A stretch of DNA of 29,033 nucleotides from an uncultured Fretibacterium sp. (GTDB lineage: Bacteria > Synergistota > Synergistia > Synergistales > Aminobacteriaceae): contig CALAUZ010000216.1 of assembly GCA_937892105.1 (NCBI GenBank), positions 1 to 29,033 on the forward strand. Reading direction: 5' to 3'. The notes beneath the pieces are model-generated. The model did not search any database, was not told where the DNA came from, and saw only the letters and a list, made by a program, of their open reading frames with translations. Numbering within the stretch: position 1 is the stretch's first letter; each line of letters begins with the position of its first letter. A program made the translations under genes and the position numbers. Positions 8,680 through 15,322 of this stretch are shown piece by piece.

Positions 8680-8810
8680 TCCCGTACCGTAAGGAAGACC
8701 GAGAAAGTTATCCGCCAATAATTCTTGAAGGACAGGAAGTAAATTGTGTGGCCGATGAAGAATTAACCCCGCCGTATGAGGTACAGGGGACAGATGTAAG
8801 GAGGACATAA
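8670..8810 (+). CDS. Short protein ending in first part of an Ig-like (He_PIG) domain
   Basis: A 46-residue frame from ATG 8670, which overlaps the preceding stop by 10 bases. After a short basic lead, residues 14-46 (PPIILEGQEVNCVADEEL, then YEVQGTDV) match the first strands of an Ig-like repeat found complete only if the next gene is joined on. The TAA at 8808-8810 is in the same frame as the gene starting at 8814, so readthrough would give one continuous domain. A GGAG lies only 2 bases before the start, and GGGAG at 8654-8658 is better spaced. Whether it is made as an independent peptide or is part of a broken fibre gene cannot be decided here. Confidence 0.5.
   Translation: MALVPYRKEDRESYPPIILEGQEVNCVADEELTPPYEVQGTDVRRT
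8798..8804 (+). promoter_or_regulatory. Ribosome-binding site for GTG 8814
   Basis: AAGGAGG, a near-perfect Shine-Dalgarno sequence, lies 9 bases before GTG 8814 and inside the coding end of the preceding short gene. It supports a real translation start in the middle of an Ig-like domain rather than mere decay of a longer gene. Confidence 0.7.
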
Positions 8811-8813
8811 GAC

Positions 8814-9110
8814 GTGGCAAAGAGTATAACGAGTGTAGCATGGGAAGGAACAAGTTTACCCTCAGGACTGAGTATAAATGCGACTACAGGAGTAATAAGC
8901 GGAACGCCCGGGGTACAGCCAGGAGATTACACTGCAACGGTGAAAGTAACGACAAATTATGGAACAGACAGCAAGAGCATAACGATAAAAGTGGCGATAC
9001 CCGAAAGCTGGAAACCAGTAATAACAGCCAATCAGGTAGTGAACTGCACGGCAGATGAAGCGATGACAGCGTACACAGTACGTGGAACGAACGTAACGAA
9101 GACGGTGTGA
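8814..9110 (+). CDS. Ig-like (He_PIG) repeat protein spanning two split domains
   Basis: A 98-residue protein from GTG 8814, with a strong ribosome-binding site upstream. Residues 1-65 are the second part of one Ig-like repeat, including the hallmark LPSGLSINATTGVISGTP and VKVTTNYGTDSKSITIKV. Residues 68-98 (PVITANQVVNCTADEAMTAY, RGTNVTK) are the first part of a second repeat, homologous to the end of the preceding short gene. He_PIG domains are strand-rich stalks in surface and fibre proteins. The gene therefore runs from mid-domain to mid-domain, an exact one-unit repeat. It ends in TGA 9108-9110, 4 bases before the next ATG. Confidence 0.58.
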   Translation: MAKSITSVAWEGTSLPSGLSINATTGVISGTPGVQPGDYTATVKVTTNYGTDSKSITIKVAIPESWKPVITANQVVNCTADEAMTAYTVRGTNVTKTV

Positions 9111-9114
9111 GCTA

Positions 9115-10359
9115 ATGCCGCCGAGAATAACAAGGGTAAGATGGAGTGCCTCAAATGTGCCGTTTGGAGTGAGTTTTAATGAGGCAACGGGCACGTTTTC
9201 CGGAACGCCAGAAGATACAGGAGAATATACAGTGCCAGTGAGAGTAGAGACGAATTATGGAACGGACACGAAAGACGTAGTAATGACAGTAGACCCTCCG
9301 AGTGGTTTAGTGTATGCAGTAGGTAGTTCATCTGAGATATGGAGTGGGAATGCTGAGGCTGATGCTAATGGTTTGAGAAAACTGAATATGCCTAATGTAT
9401 CGCGTTTATTCGAGTTATCATCAATGATGAGCGTTCCTGGAATATATGGTTTTGGTGGAAAGACTGCAAGCGGGATGTATGTTTGTGGTGTAAGTTACGC
9501 AGACTTTGGACTTGATGAGAGTTTCGGAACAGCGACAACACCAAAGAAATTTCCTGTGGACAATGTAGCTGAAATGTATACATTGTTGTATTGGTATTCT
9601 TCAGCAGCTCAGTATGGGAATGTTTATAGGACATCGGGGAAAAAGTTGAGAGGAGTATTCAGTATTGGAACCGGTTCATATAGTTCGTATATCAAAATTA
9701 CGGATGATGATGATGATATACAGGTAGCAACATTGCCTAAAACAGCTGGTTATTGTCATTTTATAGCAGGATTATCCCCAAACAATAAGAAAGAAATAAT
9801 AGCTGTTGGAGTTGTAACTAAAAGGACGATAGAGCAGGAAAGGGAATTAAAGGCAGTATTTGGAGTTAGTTCGAGCAATGTTATTAATCCACTTTCCAGT
9901 AGAGAATATGCATGTTACTTGACAATAGATGGCGAATTGTATATCCAGGAATGTGTATCTGGCAGTACTCCCATGAGGGTTGGTGCAGATTTAGGGCAAA
10001 TTAAAGATGTATGGTCTCTGGGTTATGGTTATCCACCCGATAATATGTATGTGGTTACAGGGAATAATAAACTATATGTGGGTAATAGCAGGACAGTAAC
10101 TACAGAGGAGATTGCGGAAGTTGGAGATTTTACAGAAGTCGGTAATTTTAATGTAAAGAGACTTTCAGGATACAGAGACCTTTTAGGAGACTTAATATTT
10201 ATGTTGACAGAAGATGGGAAGTTATACCACAAGGGGATAGCTGTATCTGGCGTGAGTGTATCGCATGATAGTTTTACGCAGATATTTCACAATTACAGCA
10301 TACTAGATATGGTTTATATACCGAGGAGGAATACATTAGTGATGGTATTGGAGGAATGA
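9115..10359 (+). CDS. Tail adhesin: half Ig-like domain plus propeller-like region
   Basis: A 414-residue protein. Residues 1-62 complete the second split Ig-like domain (ITRVRWSASNVPFGVSFNEA, FSGTP, VRVETNYGTDTKDVVMTV). From about residue 65 it is a strand-rich region with recurring short patterns such as YAVGSSSEIWSG, ELYIQECVSG, NKLYVGNSR and EDGKLYHKG, which look like RCC1-type propeller blades. The start ATG 9115 has no clear ribosome-binding site and lies 4 bases after the previous stop, so reinitiation is likely. Codon use after 9300 is more T-rich than upstream. The likely role is a tail spike or fibre tip. No catalytic residues are recognisable. Confidence 0.6.
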   Translation: MPPRITRVRWSASNVPFGVSFNEATGTFSGTPEDTGEYTVPVRVETNYGTDTKDVVMTVDPPSGLVYAVGSSSEIWSGNAEADANGLRKLNMPNVSRLFELSSMMSVPGIYGFGGKTASGMYVCGVSYADFGLDESFGTATTPKKFPVDNVAEMYTLLYWYSSAAQYGNVYRTSGKKLRGVFSIGTGSYSSYIKITDDDDDIQVATLPKTAGYCHFIAGLSPNNKKEIIAVGVVTKRTIEQERELKAVFGVSSSNVINPLSSREYACYLTIDGELYIQECVSGSTPMRVGADLGQIKDVWSLGYGYPPDNMYVVTGNNKLYVGNSRTVTTEEIAEVGDFTEVGNFNVKRLSGYRDLLGDLIFMLTEDGKLYHKGIAVSGVSVSHDSFTQIFHNYSILDMVYIPRRNTLVMVLEE

Positions 10360-10360
10360 A

Positions 10361-10708
10361 ATGATGGGCAAATACTTTGAGTACGATGTAGCCAGCGGAC
10401 GAATAATAAGTGAGATAACTTGTTCAATTCCCCCTGAAGTATCGGACGGACTTGCGCTTCTTGAGGTGAATGGGACAGCAGACATAGACACTACGCTATA
10501 CGGAGTGCGAGACGGTGTACTTGTGAGGCTTTATGAGACGAATGAAGAACGTCTTGAACGTGAAAGGCTTAGGAGAGAAAATGCGGCTAGTGCGAGGCTT
10601 AGAATAAGCAGTATGACCGGAGAAATAGGACTTGCCCTTCTCGAGAATGATGAAGAAACAATAAAGAGACTTCGAGACGAATACCGAAGTCTGAAAGCGT
10701 ATTTGTGA
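10361..10708 (+). CDS. Small tail-fibre-associated protein (possible assembly chaperone)
   Basis: A 115-residue protein after a fibre gene, preceded by GGAGG at 10350-10354; either ATG 10361 or ATG 10364 fits. The first 60 residues are strand-rich (YDVASGRIISEITCSIPPE; DTTLYGVRDGVLVRLYE). The last 50 form a charged helix (ERLERERLRRENAASARLR; EETIKRLRDEYRSLKAYL). That order, a small strand-rich domain then a long helix, is common in fibre assembly chaperones or fibre-tip accessory proteins encoded next to fibre genes. I know no exact family, so the role is inferred. The stop codon overlaps the next start (TGATG). Confidence 0.6.
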   Translation: MMGKYFEYDVASGRIISEITCSIPPEVSDGLALLEVNGTADIDTTLYGVRDGVLVRLYETNEERLERERLRRENAASARLRISSMTGEIGLALLENDEETIKRLRDEYRSLKAYL

Positions 10709-10887
10709 TGTCTGTATGGGAAGAAGAGTTTGCGAGGGACTATGAGCGTCCGCGAGTGAACCGAGTAACAGTAGGATTTAGCGGAATAGACCCACCGCCC
10801 AAGGTAGGACGTGAAGACCTGGCCTCAGCATTGCAAGAATACTTTACGAGCCTGAACATAGGGATAGACGGCGGAGAAATTACCTAA
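10708..10887 (+). CDS. Small hypothetical protein ending GIDGGEIT
   Basis: A 59-residue frame whose ATG at 10708 overlaps the previous TGA in a TGATG junction, so it is translationally coupled; there is no separate ribosome-binding site. The middle is basic then Pro-rich (RVTVGFSGIDPPPKVG). The last residues, IGIDGGEIT, closely resemble the end of the next protein (TGIDCGEITAA). This ending looks like a C-terminal tag shared by structural proteins of this locus. Function unknown. Confidence 0.55.
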   Translation: MSVWEEEFARDYERPRVNRVTVGFSGIDPPPKVGREDLASALQEYFTSLNIGIDGGEIT

Positions 10888-10970
10888 CCACAGAGATTAA
10901 CAGGCAAATTCTAGATAAAGCCTTGTAATCTAAACCCATAAGAATAAACTAACAGGAGGAACAAAGAATC
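10888..10970. other. Intergenic gap, 83 bases
   Basis: One of the few gaps in the late operon. It is A-rich, holds AGGAGG near 10954-10959 for the next gene, and has no stable hairpin. A promoter may lie here (TTGTAA near 10923), but no convincing -35/-10 pair at standard spacing is visible. Confidence 0.4.
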
Positions 10971-11297
10971 ATGGCAACATTCAACAATAATGTAATGACG
11001 TTAAGCGGCCCAATTCAGCACAAGCGTGGAACATCAGCGGCATTAGCAGCTAGTAACTACGTACCTGCCGCCGGAGAAATCGTAATAGCGACAGACACCG
11101 GCGAAATGCGTTCAGGTGATGGAACGAACACTTGGGCAAACCTTCCGAGCTATGATGGAACGCAGATAGCCAATACCCTTACGGAGACGACAACCGGTAA
11201 GGCACTAGACGCGACACAGGGAAAGGCCCTGAATGACAGGCTTGGGACAGTAGAGGGAATAACGGGAATAGACTGCGGAGAAATCACAGCGGCCTAA
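10971..11297 (+). CDS. Short Mtd_N-like tail protein
   Basis: A 108-residue protein with the pattern of the Mtd N-terminal domain: IQHKRGTSAALAA, then GEIVIATDTGEMRSGDGTNT and WANLPSY. In phages this fold anchors receptor-binding proteins to the tail. Here it is followed only by a short helical stretch (TGKALDATQGKALNDRLG) and the tag-like end TGIDCGEITAA, so it lacks a receptor-binding tip. The next gene has a second version of the same domain attached to a long tip. This one could be a baseplate-bound adaptor or a relic of duplication. AGGAGG lies about 11 bases before ATG 10971, and a terminator follows. Confidence 0.75.
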   Translation: MATFNNNVMTLSGPIQHKRGTSAALAASNYVPAAGEIVIATDTGEMRSGDGTNTWANLPSYDGTQIANTLTETTTGKALDATQGKALNDRLGTVEGITGIDCGEITAA

Positions 11298-11313
11298 AGC
11301 TTTGAAGTCAAGC

Positions 11314-11353
11314 AGCAGGGGAGTTCTTTAAGGGGCTTCCCTGCTTTTATTTT
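11314..11353 (+). terminator. Rho-independent terminator after the short Mtd_N gene
   Basis: A 10-base stem with one G-T pair, formed by AGCAGGGGAG (11314-11323) and CTTCCCTGCT (11336-11345), is followed by TTTATTTT. It lies in the middle of the fibre cluster, directly before the receptor-binding gene, with no obvious promoter after it. It could lower expression of what follows. Confidence 0.8.
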
Positions 11354-11365
11354 ATGGAGGATACA

Positions 11366-13491
11366 ATGGCAATAGAGAATGGAATATTAAGGCCATCAGG
11401 AGCTATACAGCTTAGAGGCGGAACATCAATAGCGTTAAGTACGGAAAATCCATTGTTGGCGAGGCGAGAAATAGTAGTAGAGGTGGATACAGGGAAGATT
11501 AAGGCAGGGAACGGGACAGACTACTATAACGACTTGCCATATGCCGGAGGAGGTTCGGGCGGTAGCGTAGATTTTACGGAAACACAGCTTAGGCGATTGG
11601 GAATATTGCTTGAAGCCTTGTTCCCGAACGATACGGACGATATATACATACCATACATAAATGACAGCGACCCAGAAAATCCAATATTGTTGCCGTATAC
11701 ACCATTCCAGAACTTGCCGAAAGGGACACCACCAGATTGGGTGCAGGTGGATTTCCCGACAGGGTTCACGGCATACAGCGGAGTGCATAAGTGTGGTACG
11801 GGAGTTACGGGTATAAAGGCAAATCTTCCGATAGTATTACTTATAAGGACAATGTATTGCTAGTGCTTATGTTAAAAAGTACAACAAAAAGCACGGTAGA
11901 TATGCCATCTTTATTGACAGCTTCAGAAACGAATAATATGTGGGAATCCTCTACTTCGAGCGGAAGGTATCTTGACTTTTTATTTGATAAGAAAATGAGC
12001 GGTCTTTACTATGTATCTGACGCAGGTGTTGTATGCACGTTTAGTGGCAGCACCAGTGCGAGTGCATTTAACTGTACGGTACTTTCCACAAGTGTATTAA
12101 GTGATTGCAATTCTCTCAGCTATTCAGAAGACCTAGATGTTATGCTTGCAGCTGGAGCGACGGGTAATGTGGTTGTAATGACATATGATAGCTCAAAAGT
12201 ACAATATACCGGCAGTACTTCAAGCAAATACGAGATAGGAATATCCGTCAACCCTTCTAGTGCGGCGTGGTCTCCCGACGCATTGATATTCTGTGTAGCT
12301 GGAGCAGAAGGAACAGCGACCAGTCCAGATGGTGTAAGTTGGGAAACACATACAGGCAATGACGTTCCCAAGAACCTTATAGACCTTTCATATCGAAAAG
12401 ATTTAGGTTGTTTATTTGCGCGCAGTCTGAATGATAAGCTGTTTTATGCTTCAGGAGACGGGGAGAACTGGGTAGCAGTGAATAGTACGCCAATCCCATT
12501 GGAGACAGTATCATGTGTGGATTATACGCCAGCGACAGGGATATACTGTGCAGTAGGAGGGACAGGAAAACAGGCCTGCTTCAGTAAGGATTTGACGACA
12601 TGGGTATCAACGACGATAGCGAATGGAGGGGACATAGAGGCCGGAAGTGTGATATATATGCCATCGACGAGACGATATGTACTAATGCCGACATCAGGAA
12701 AATACTATTACACCTTCGACCCATCGGAATGGATAACGGACAGTGCAGAGACGCATAACGAAGTGCCATCAGATAAAAATCTAGGAGAGTTCACCGCTTC
12801 CATTTCATCAGCAATCCGAACCGGAACATTTGCTGGAATTTATCCAGGCGACTACTTTGACTTCACGAATGTAGCATACGAGTACCTTGACGAGAACGAT
12901 GAGACGCAGAACGATACCTACAGTGGCCGACTGAGAGTGATGCATTTGGATTATCCGCAGAGTTGCGGTAAAACTAATTTCTCCCAGCATAGTGTTTTTG
13001 TAGTCCCAGACACCGCGATGTTCAGTGCGTGTATGAATGACACGGATACCACAGAAGGCGGCTATGTCGGCTCAAAGATGCGTACAAAGTATCTGAGGAG
13101 AGCGGAGGCAATATTCAAGGCATGTTTTGGAGCAGACCACGTTCTGACCTATCAAGAATATCTAGTGAATGAAGTAACAGACGGCAAGCCTTCAGGAGTA
13201 GAGTTGTGTAATTGCACTGCGGAATTAATGGACGAGAGAATGGTATTCGGCTCTTACCGGAAGGACGGTGGCACCCATAATAAAAGGATTGAACCTGAAG
13301 CGTCAATATTCCCACATATCCAATTAGCAGCATTCCAGCATAATCATGAATTAGCCAAGGATAGTAATTTCTACTGGGGGAGGAATGTCGCTTCGTGGGC
13401 GTATTTCGCTACTGTGTCCGCTTATGGTAATGCTAACAACGCTGTCCCCTCCATTGTCGGCGGCGTTCGCCCGTTTGCTTTTGTGAATTAA
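11366..13491 (+). pseudogene. Receptor-binding protein (Mtd_N, propeller, lectin-like tip), frameshifted near 11785
   Basis: The frame from ATG 11366 (GGAGG at 11356-11360) encodes a second Mtd_N-like domain (IQLRGGTSIALSTENPLL, VDTGKIKAGNGTD) and a Gly-rich linker, but runs to a stop at 11863 in nonsense sequence. A frame one base back continues from about 11785 (VWYGSYGYKGKSSDSITYKD) to TAA 13489-13491. One extra A in CATAAG would join them into 708 residues. The middle has Asp-box-like propeller turns (SPDGVSWE, GDGENW, SKDLTTW). The end (YPGDYFDF, then SVFVVPDTAMFSACMND, GGYVGSKMR, YWGRNVAS, GGVRPFAFVN) matches DUF6273/C-type-lectin-like tips. GTG 11791 could start the second part alone. 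The likely role is host receptor recognition. Confidence 0.7.
13369..13488 (+). other. Candidate variable region of a diversity-generating retroelement
   Basis: The last 40 codons of the receptor-binding gene differ sharply from the rest: 31 end in C or T and none end in A, whereas codons before 13360 often end in A. The encoded end (YWGRNVAS ... GNANNAVPS ... GGVRPFAFVN) has the form of C-type-lectin-like tips diversified by reverse-transcriptase-mediated adenine mutagenesis, where AAY template codons become NNY. No template repeat or reverse transcriptase is visible in this window. A weak 5-base inverted repeat (CTCGC 13500-13504, GCGAG 13518-13522) follows. Confidence 0.5.
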
Positions 13492-13565
13492 TCGTTAATC
13501 TCGCTGGACTTGTTTCTGCGAGGCGATATATCGAGCAAGGAAAAATCAGTAAAATCTCCATCTTG

Positions 13566-13571
13566 TATAAT
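13566..13571 (+). promoter_or_regulatory. -10 element of the DUF4160/DUF2442 operon
   Basis: A perfect TATAAT lies 38 bases before the DUF4160 ATG. No good -35 sequence is visible at 16-18 bases upstream, so the promoter may be weak or activator-dependent. The palindrome at 13570-13589 overlaps its end. Confidence 0.6.
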
Positions 13572-13589
13572 AGTGTCAAATCACACTAT
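13570..13589. promoter_or_regulatory. Palindromic operator overlapping the -10
   Basis: A perfect inverted repeat, ATAGTGT and ACACTAT with a 6-base spacer, starts inside TATAAT and covers the expected transcription start. A protein bound here would block RNA polymerase. This is the usual design of autoregulated two-gene modules such as toxin-antitoxin operons. Confidence 0.65.
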
Positions 13590-13608
13590 CAGAGAAAGGG
13601 GAAAGATT

Positions 13609-13866
13609 ATGCCAGAGATAACAAGGTTCTTCGGGATACTGATAACGATGTATTATAAAGAGCATATGCCGCCGCATTTTCATGCGTGGTATTCAGGACA
13701 CAGAGCAGAGTTTGATTTTGAAGGAAATATCTTAGCAGGAGAAATGCCGTCTAAGCAGTCAAAGATGATAGCAGCATGGGCTGTAATGTATGCTGATGAA
13801 CTAGCGTTAGCGTGGGAAGACTGCCGCACAGGCAATAATCCGCAGAAGATAAGGCCGTTAATGTAA
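13609..13866 (+). CDS. DUF4160 protein (putative toxin-antitoxin-like module)
   Basis: An 85-residue protein with a textbook DUF4160 pattern: it opens with PEITRFFGILITMYY, has MPPHFHAWYSGHRAEFDF (conserved PPHFH), then a helix (WAVMYADELALAWEDCRTGN) and ends near KIRPL. ATG 13609 is chosen because it matches the family start and has AAAGGGG a few bases upstream; a longer reading from 13510 would run across the promoter. It is followed 2 bases later by a DUF2442 gene. This pair commonly occurs together in bacteria and has been suspected of being toxin-antitoxin-like; its biochemical activity is not known to me. It has its own promoter, operator and terminator, typical of a moron carried by a phage. 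Confidence 0.85.
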   Translation: MPEITRFFGILITMYYKEHMPPHFHAWYSGHRAEFDFEGNILAGEMPSKQSKMIAAWAVMYADELALAWEDCRTGNNPQKIRPLM

Positions 13867-13868
13867 CC

Positions 13869-14117
13869 ATGCCAAATCCTGAATGGGTAGTAAAAGCAGT
13901 AGAAGTCCGAGATAATTATATTTTGCGTCTTTGGTTTGAAGACGGAAGTATTAAAGACTTTGACTGCCATGAACTCTTAAACGACAGACCTTTTGAACCC
14001 TTGCAAGATAAGTTATTTTTCGCCAAAGCACACATTTTCGCAGATACAGTAGCATGGAGTGAAGATATAGATATAGCCCCTGAGTATCTCTACGAACACG
14101 GTAAGGACGTAAAGTAG
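13869..14117 (+). CDS. DUF2442 protein, partner of DUF4160
   Basis: An 82-residue protein with the DUF2442 layout: WVVKAVEVRDNYILRLWFED, G.IKDFDCHELL, then PFEPLQDKLFFAKAHIF and the closing VAWSEDIDIAPEYLYEHG. In this family the last block is the best conserved part. It begins 2 bases after the DUF4160 stop and has no strong ribosome-binding site of its own, so it is coupled to its partner. A DNA-binding role at the palindrome would fit autoregulation but is not visible in the sequence. Confidence 0.85.
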   Translation: MPNPEWVVKAVEVRDNYILRLWFEDGSIKDFDCHELLNDRPFEPLQDKLFFAKAHIFADTVAWSEDIDIAPEYLYEHGKDVK

Positions 14118-14156
14118 TCCCCAAATCACATAAACGACAAAAAAAATCTTTTGGTT

Positions 14157-14186
14157 GGGAAGTTCTTAAAGAGCTTCTCATTTTTT
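14157..14186 (+). terminator. Rho-independent terminator after DUF2442
   Basis: A 9-base stem with two G-T pairs (GGGAAGTTC 14157-14165 and GAGCTTCTC 14171-14179), a 5-base loop and a run of six T at 14181-14186. It closes the DUF4160/DUF2442 unit and separates it from the lysis genes. Confidence 0.8.
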
Positions 14187-14218
14187 GTATGTTCATTCAG
14201 AAAGGAGCAATTTATAGA

Positions 14219-14596
14219 ATGGCTACAGACACAAAGAATTTCAAAGTTTCAGAGTTTGCCTGTCATTGCGGGTGCGGCTTTAACATCATTGACCAGCGCG
14301 TTATCAACATGTGCCAGACTATCAGGTACGCTCTCGGTGTTCCTGTGAAGGTCAATTCAGGCTGCAGGTGTGTCAAGCATAACGCAAAAGTCGGCGGAGT
14401 CAAAAACTCCAAGCATACTAAGGGTTTAGCTGCTGACCTGTCGTGCAGTCTGGGCGCGGTCAAAATGTTCGAGACTGTAAAGAAACTTCATGCTGATGGC
14501 AAACTTCATGACCTTGATTACTGCATTCGCTATAAGTCTTGGATACATATCGACTGTGGCGGTAAGCGTAAATGCCGCTGGGAGGTGAGAGCATGA
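14219..14596 (+). CDS. Peptidase M15-type endolysin
   Basis: A 125-residue protein of the Peptidase_M15_3 (D-Ala-D-Ala carboxypeptidase-like) type. It starts FKVSEFACHCGCG, as in many phage lysins of this class, has VNSGCRCVKHNAKVGG, then SKHTKGLAADL and SWIHID. H66, D73 and H110 fit the zinc ligands of the family. It should cut peptidoglycan stem peptides late in infection. ATG 14219 is chosen because AAAGGAG (14201-14207) lies 11 bases upstream; ATG 14189 sits in the terminator tail. Isoleucine codons are 4 ATT, 4 ATC and 1 ATA, unlike the ATA-rich head genes, which suggests separate origin. Its stop overlaps the holin start (ATGA). Confidence 0.88.
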   Translation: MATDTKNFKVSEFACHCGCGFNIIDQRVINMCQTIRYALGVPVKVNSGCRCVKHNAKVGGVKNSKHTKGLAADLSCSLGAVKMFETVKKLHADGKLHDLDYCIRYKSWIHIDCGGKRKCRWEVRA

Positions 14597-14919
14597 ATGA
14601 GATTGTTGAAGGCGTACATTACCTAGAAGAAGAAACGGAAACACTATTGGCTGTAGTGTCAATGGCTATGTTTGGCGGGTTGGTGAACTGGTTAAGGCAG
14701 AAAGGGCCTCGAAAGTTCTCCAGGCTTATTGTCATTGTATGTACTGCCGCTTTCGCTGGGCTTATCGCTTATTACGTTACCAGTGCGATGGGCTTTAATT
14801 CTCAGTATCAATGCGCGTTCTCTGGAGTAGCTGGATATGGAGGCGGAACGTTGCTTGACGAAGCGGTGAAGAGAATGAAGGGATTAATCCATAAAGGAGA
14901 AAGCCGTAATGACCGCTGA
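14593..14919 (+). CDS. Holin, LydA-like
   Basis: A 108-residue membrane protein. Three hydrophobic segments are visible: LLAVVSMAMFGGLVNWL (about residues 18-34), LIVIVCTAAFAGLIAYYV (46-63) and CAFSGVAGYGGGTLL (76-90). The end is basic (KRMKGLIHKG). The spacing and the FGGLVNWLRQK segment resemble LydA-type holins, which permeabilise the inner membrane so the neighbouring endolysin can reach the cell wall. ATG 14593 overlaps the endolysin stop and has GGGAGG about 9 bases upstream. The end overlaps the next gene by 11 bases. Confidence 0.78.
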   Translation: MNEIVEGVHYLEEETETLLAVVSMAMFGGLVNWLRQKGPRKFSRLIVIVCTAAFAGLIAYYVTSAMGFNSQYQCAFSGVAGYGGGTLLDEAVKRMKGLIHKGESRNDR

Positions 14920-15322
14920 AGAATGGCTAAGGTGGTATGAAGACCGTACAGGGTGCAAAGACCTCGAATTATCGCCCAATGAGCAGATATTCTTTCACCC
15001 TGAACACGGATTTATCACATTTTTCACGCATGATGACGTATTGGAGCTACATCATATGTGTGGGAACGGCAAGCAATGGCAGAAGTTAGTAGTTGAAGTC
15101 ATGAAAGATTACGGCCTCAAGAAGTTACGAGCATTCACAAGGCGTAACCCTAAAGCGTGGTCGCGCAAGTATGGAGGACATATTCGCGGATACTACATGG
15201 AGGCTGATATAGAAGAACTGAAGGAGGCAGACGATGGGAAGCGGAGGAACGAAGACCCAGCAAATATCGAAGAGAGGGCCAGAACCCGAACAACTGACGA
15301 ATTTACGACTAGGGTTGTATAA
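14909..15322 (+). CDS. Hypothetical protein, possibly GNAT-like
   Basis: A 137-residue protein starting inside the holin gene, with AAAGGAGA about 9 bases before ATG 14909. It has an LELHHMCGNGKQWQKLVVEV segment, then GLKKLRAFTRRNPKAW and RKYGGHIRGYYMEADIEEL. The order (strand, helix, R.NP.AW..KYGG, strand ending YYME) resembles GNAT-fold proteins and similar unannotated proteins in short-tailed phages. No acetyl-CoA-binding motif is clear enough to claim activity. The last 40 residues are charged, low in complexity and overlap the next gene by 89 bases. A link to lysis is suggested only by position. Confidence 0.55.
   Translation: MTAEEWLRWYEDRTGCKDLELSPNEQIFFHPEHGFITFFTHDDVLELHHMCGNGKQWQKLVVEVMKDYGLKKLRAFTRRNPKAWSRKYGGHIRGYYMEADIEELKEADDGKRRNEDPANIEERARTRTTDEFTTRVV

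Noticed and set aside
10888..10970. Promoter in the gap before the short Mtd_N gene
   Set aside because: TTGTAA and nearby A/T-rich bases do not form a -35/-10 pair of normal spacing, so no promoter is called.
11770..11800. Programmed ribosomal frameshift in the receptor-binding gene
   Set aside because: No X-XXY-YYZ slippery heptamer is visible at the junction; a lost base in an A run explains the shift more simply.
13510..13608. A longer DUF4160 protein starting at 13510
   Set aside because: The extra residues do not belong to the family and their DNA contains the -10 element and palindrome; the ATG at 13609 has a good ribosome-binding site.
14189..14218. Upstream start for the M15 lysin
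   Set aside because: It lies just after the T-tract of the terminator and lacks a ribosome-binding site, whereas ATG 14219 has AAAGGAG at a fair distance.
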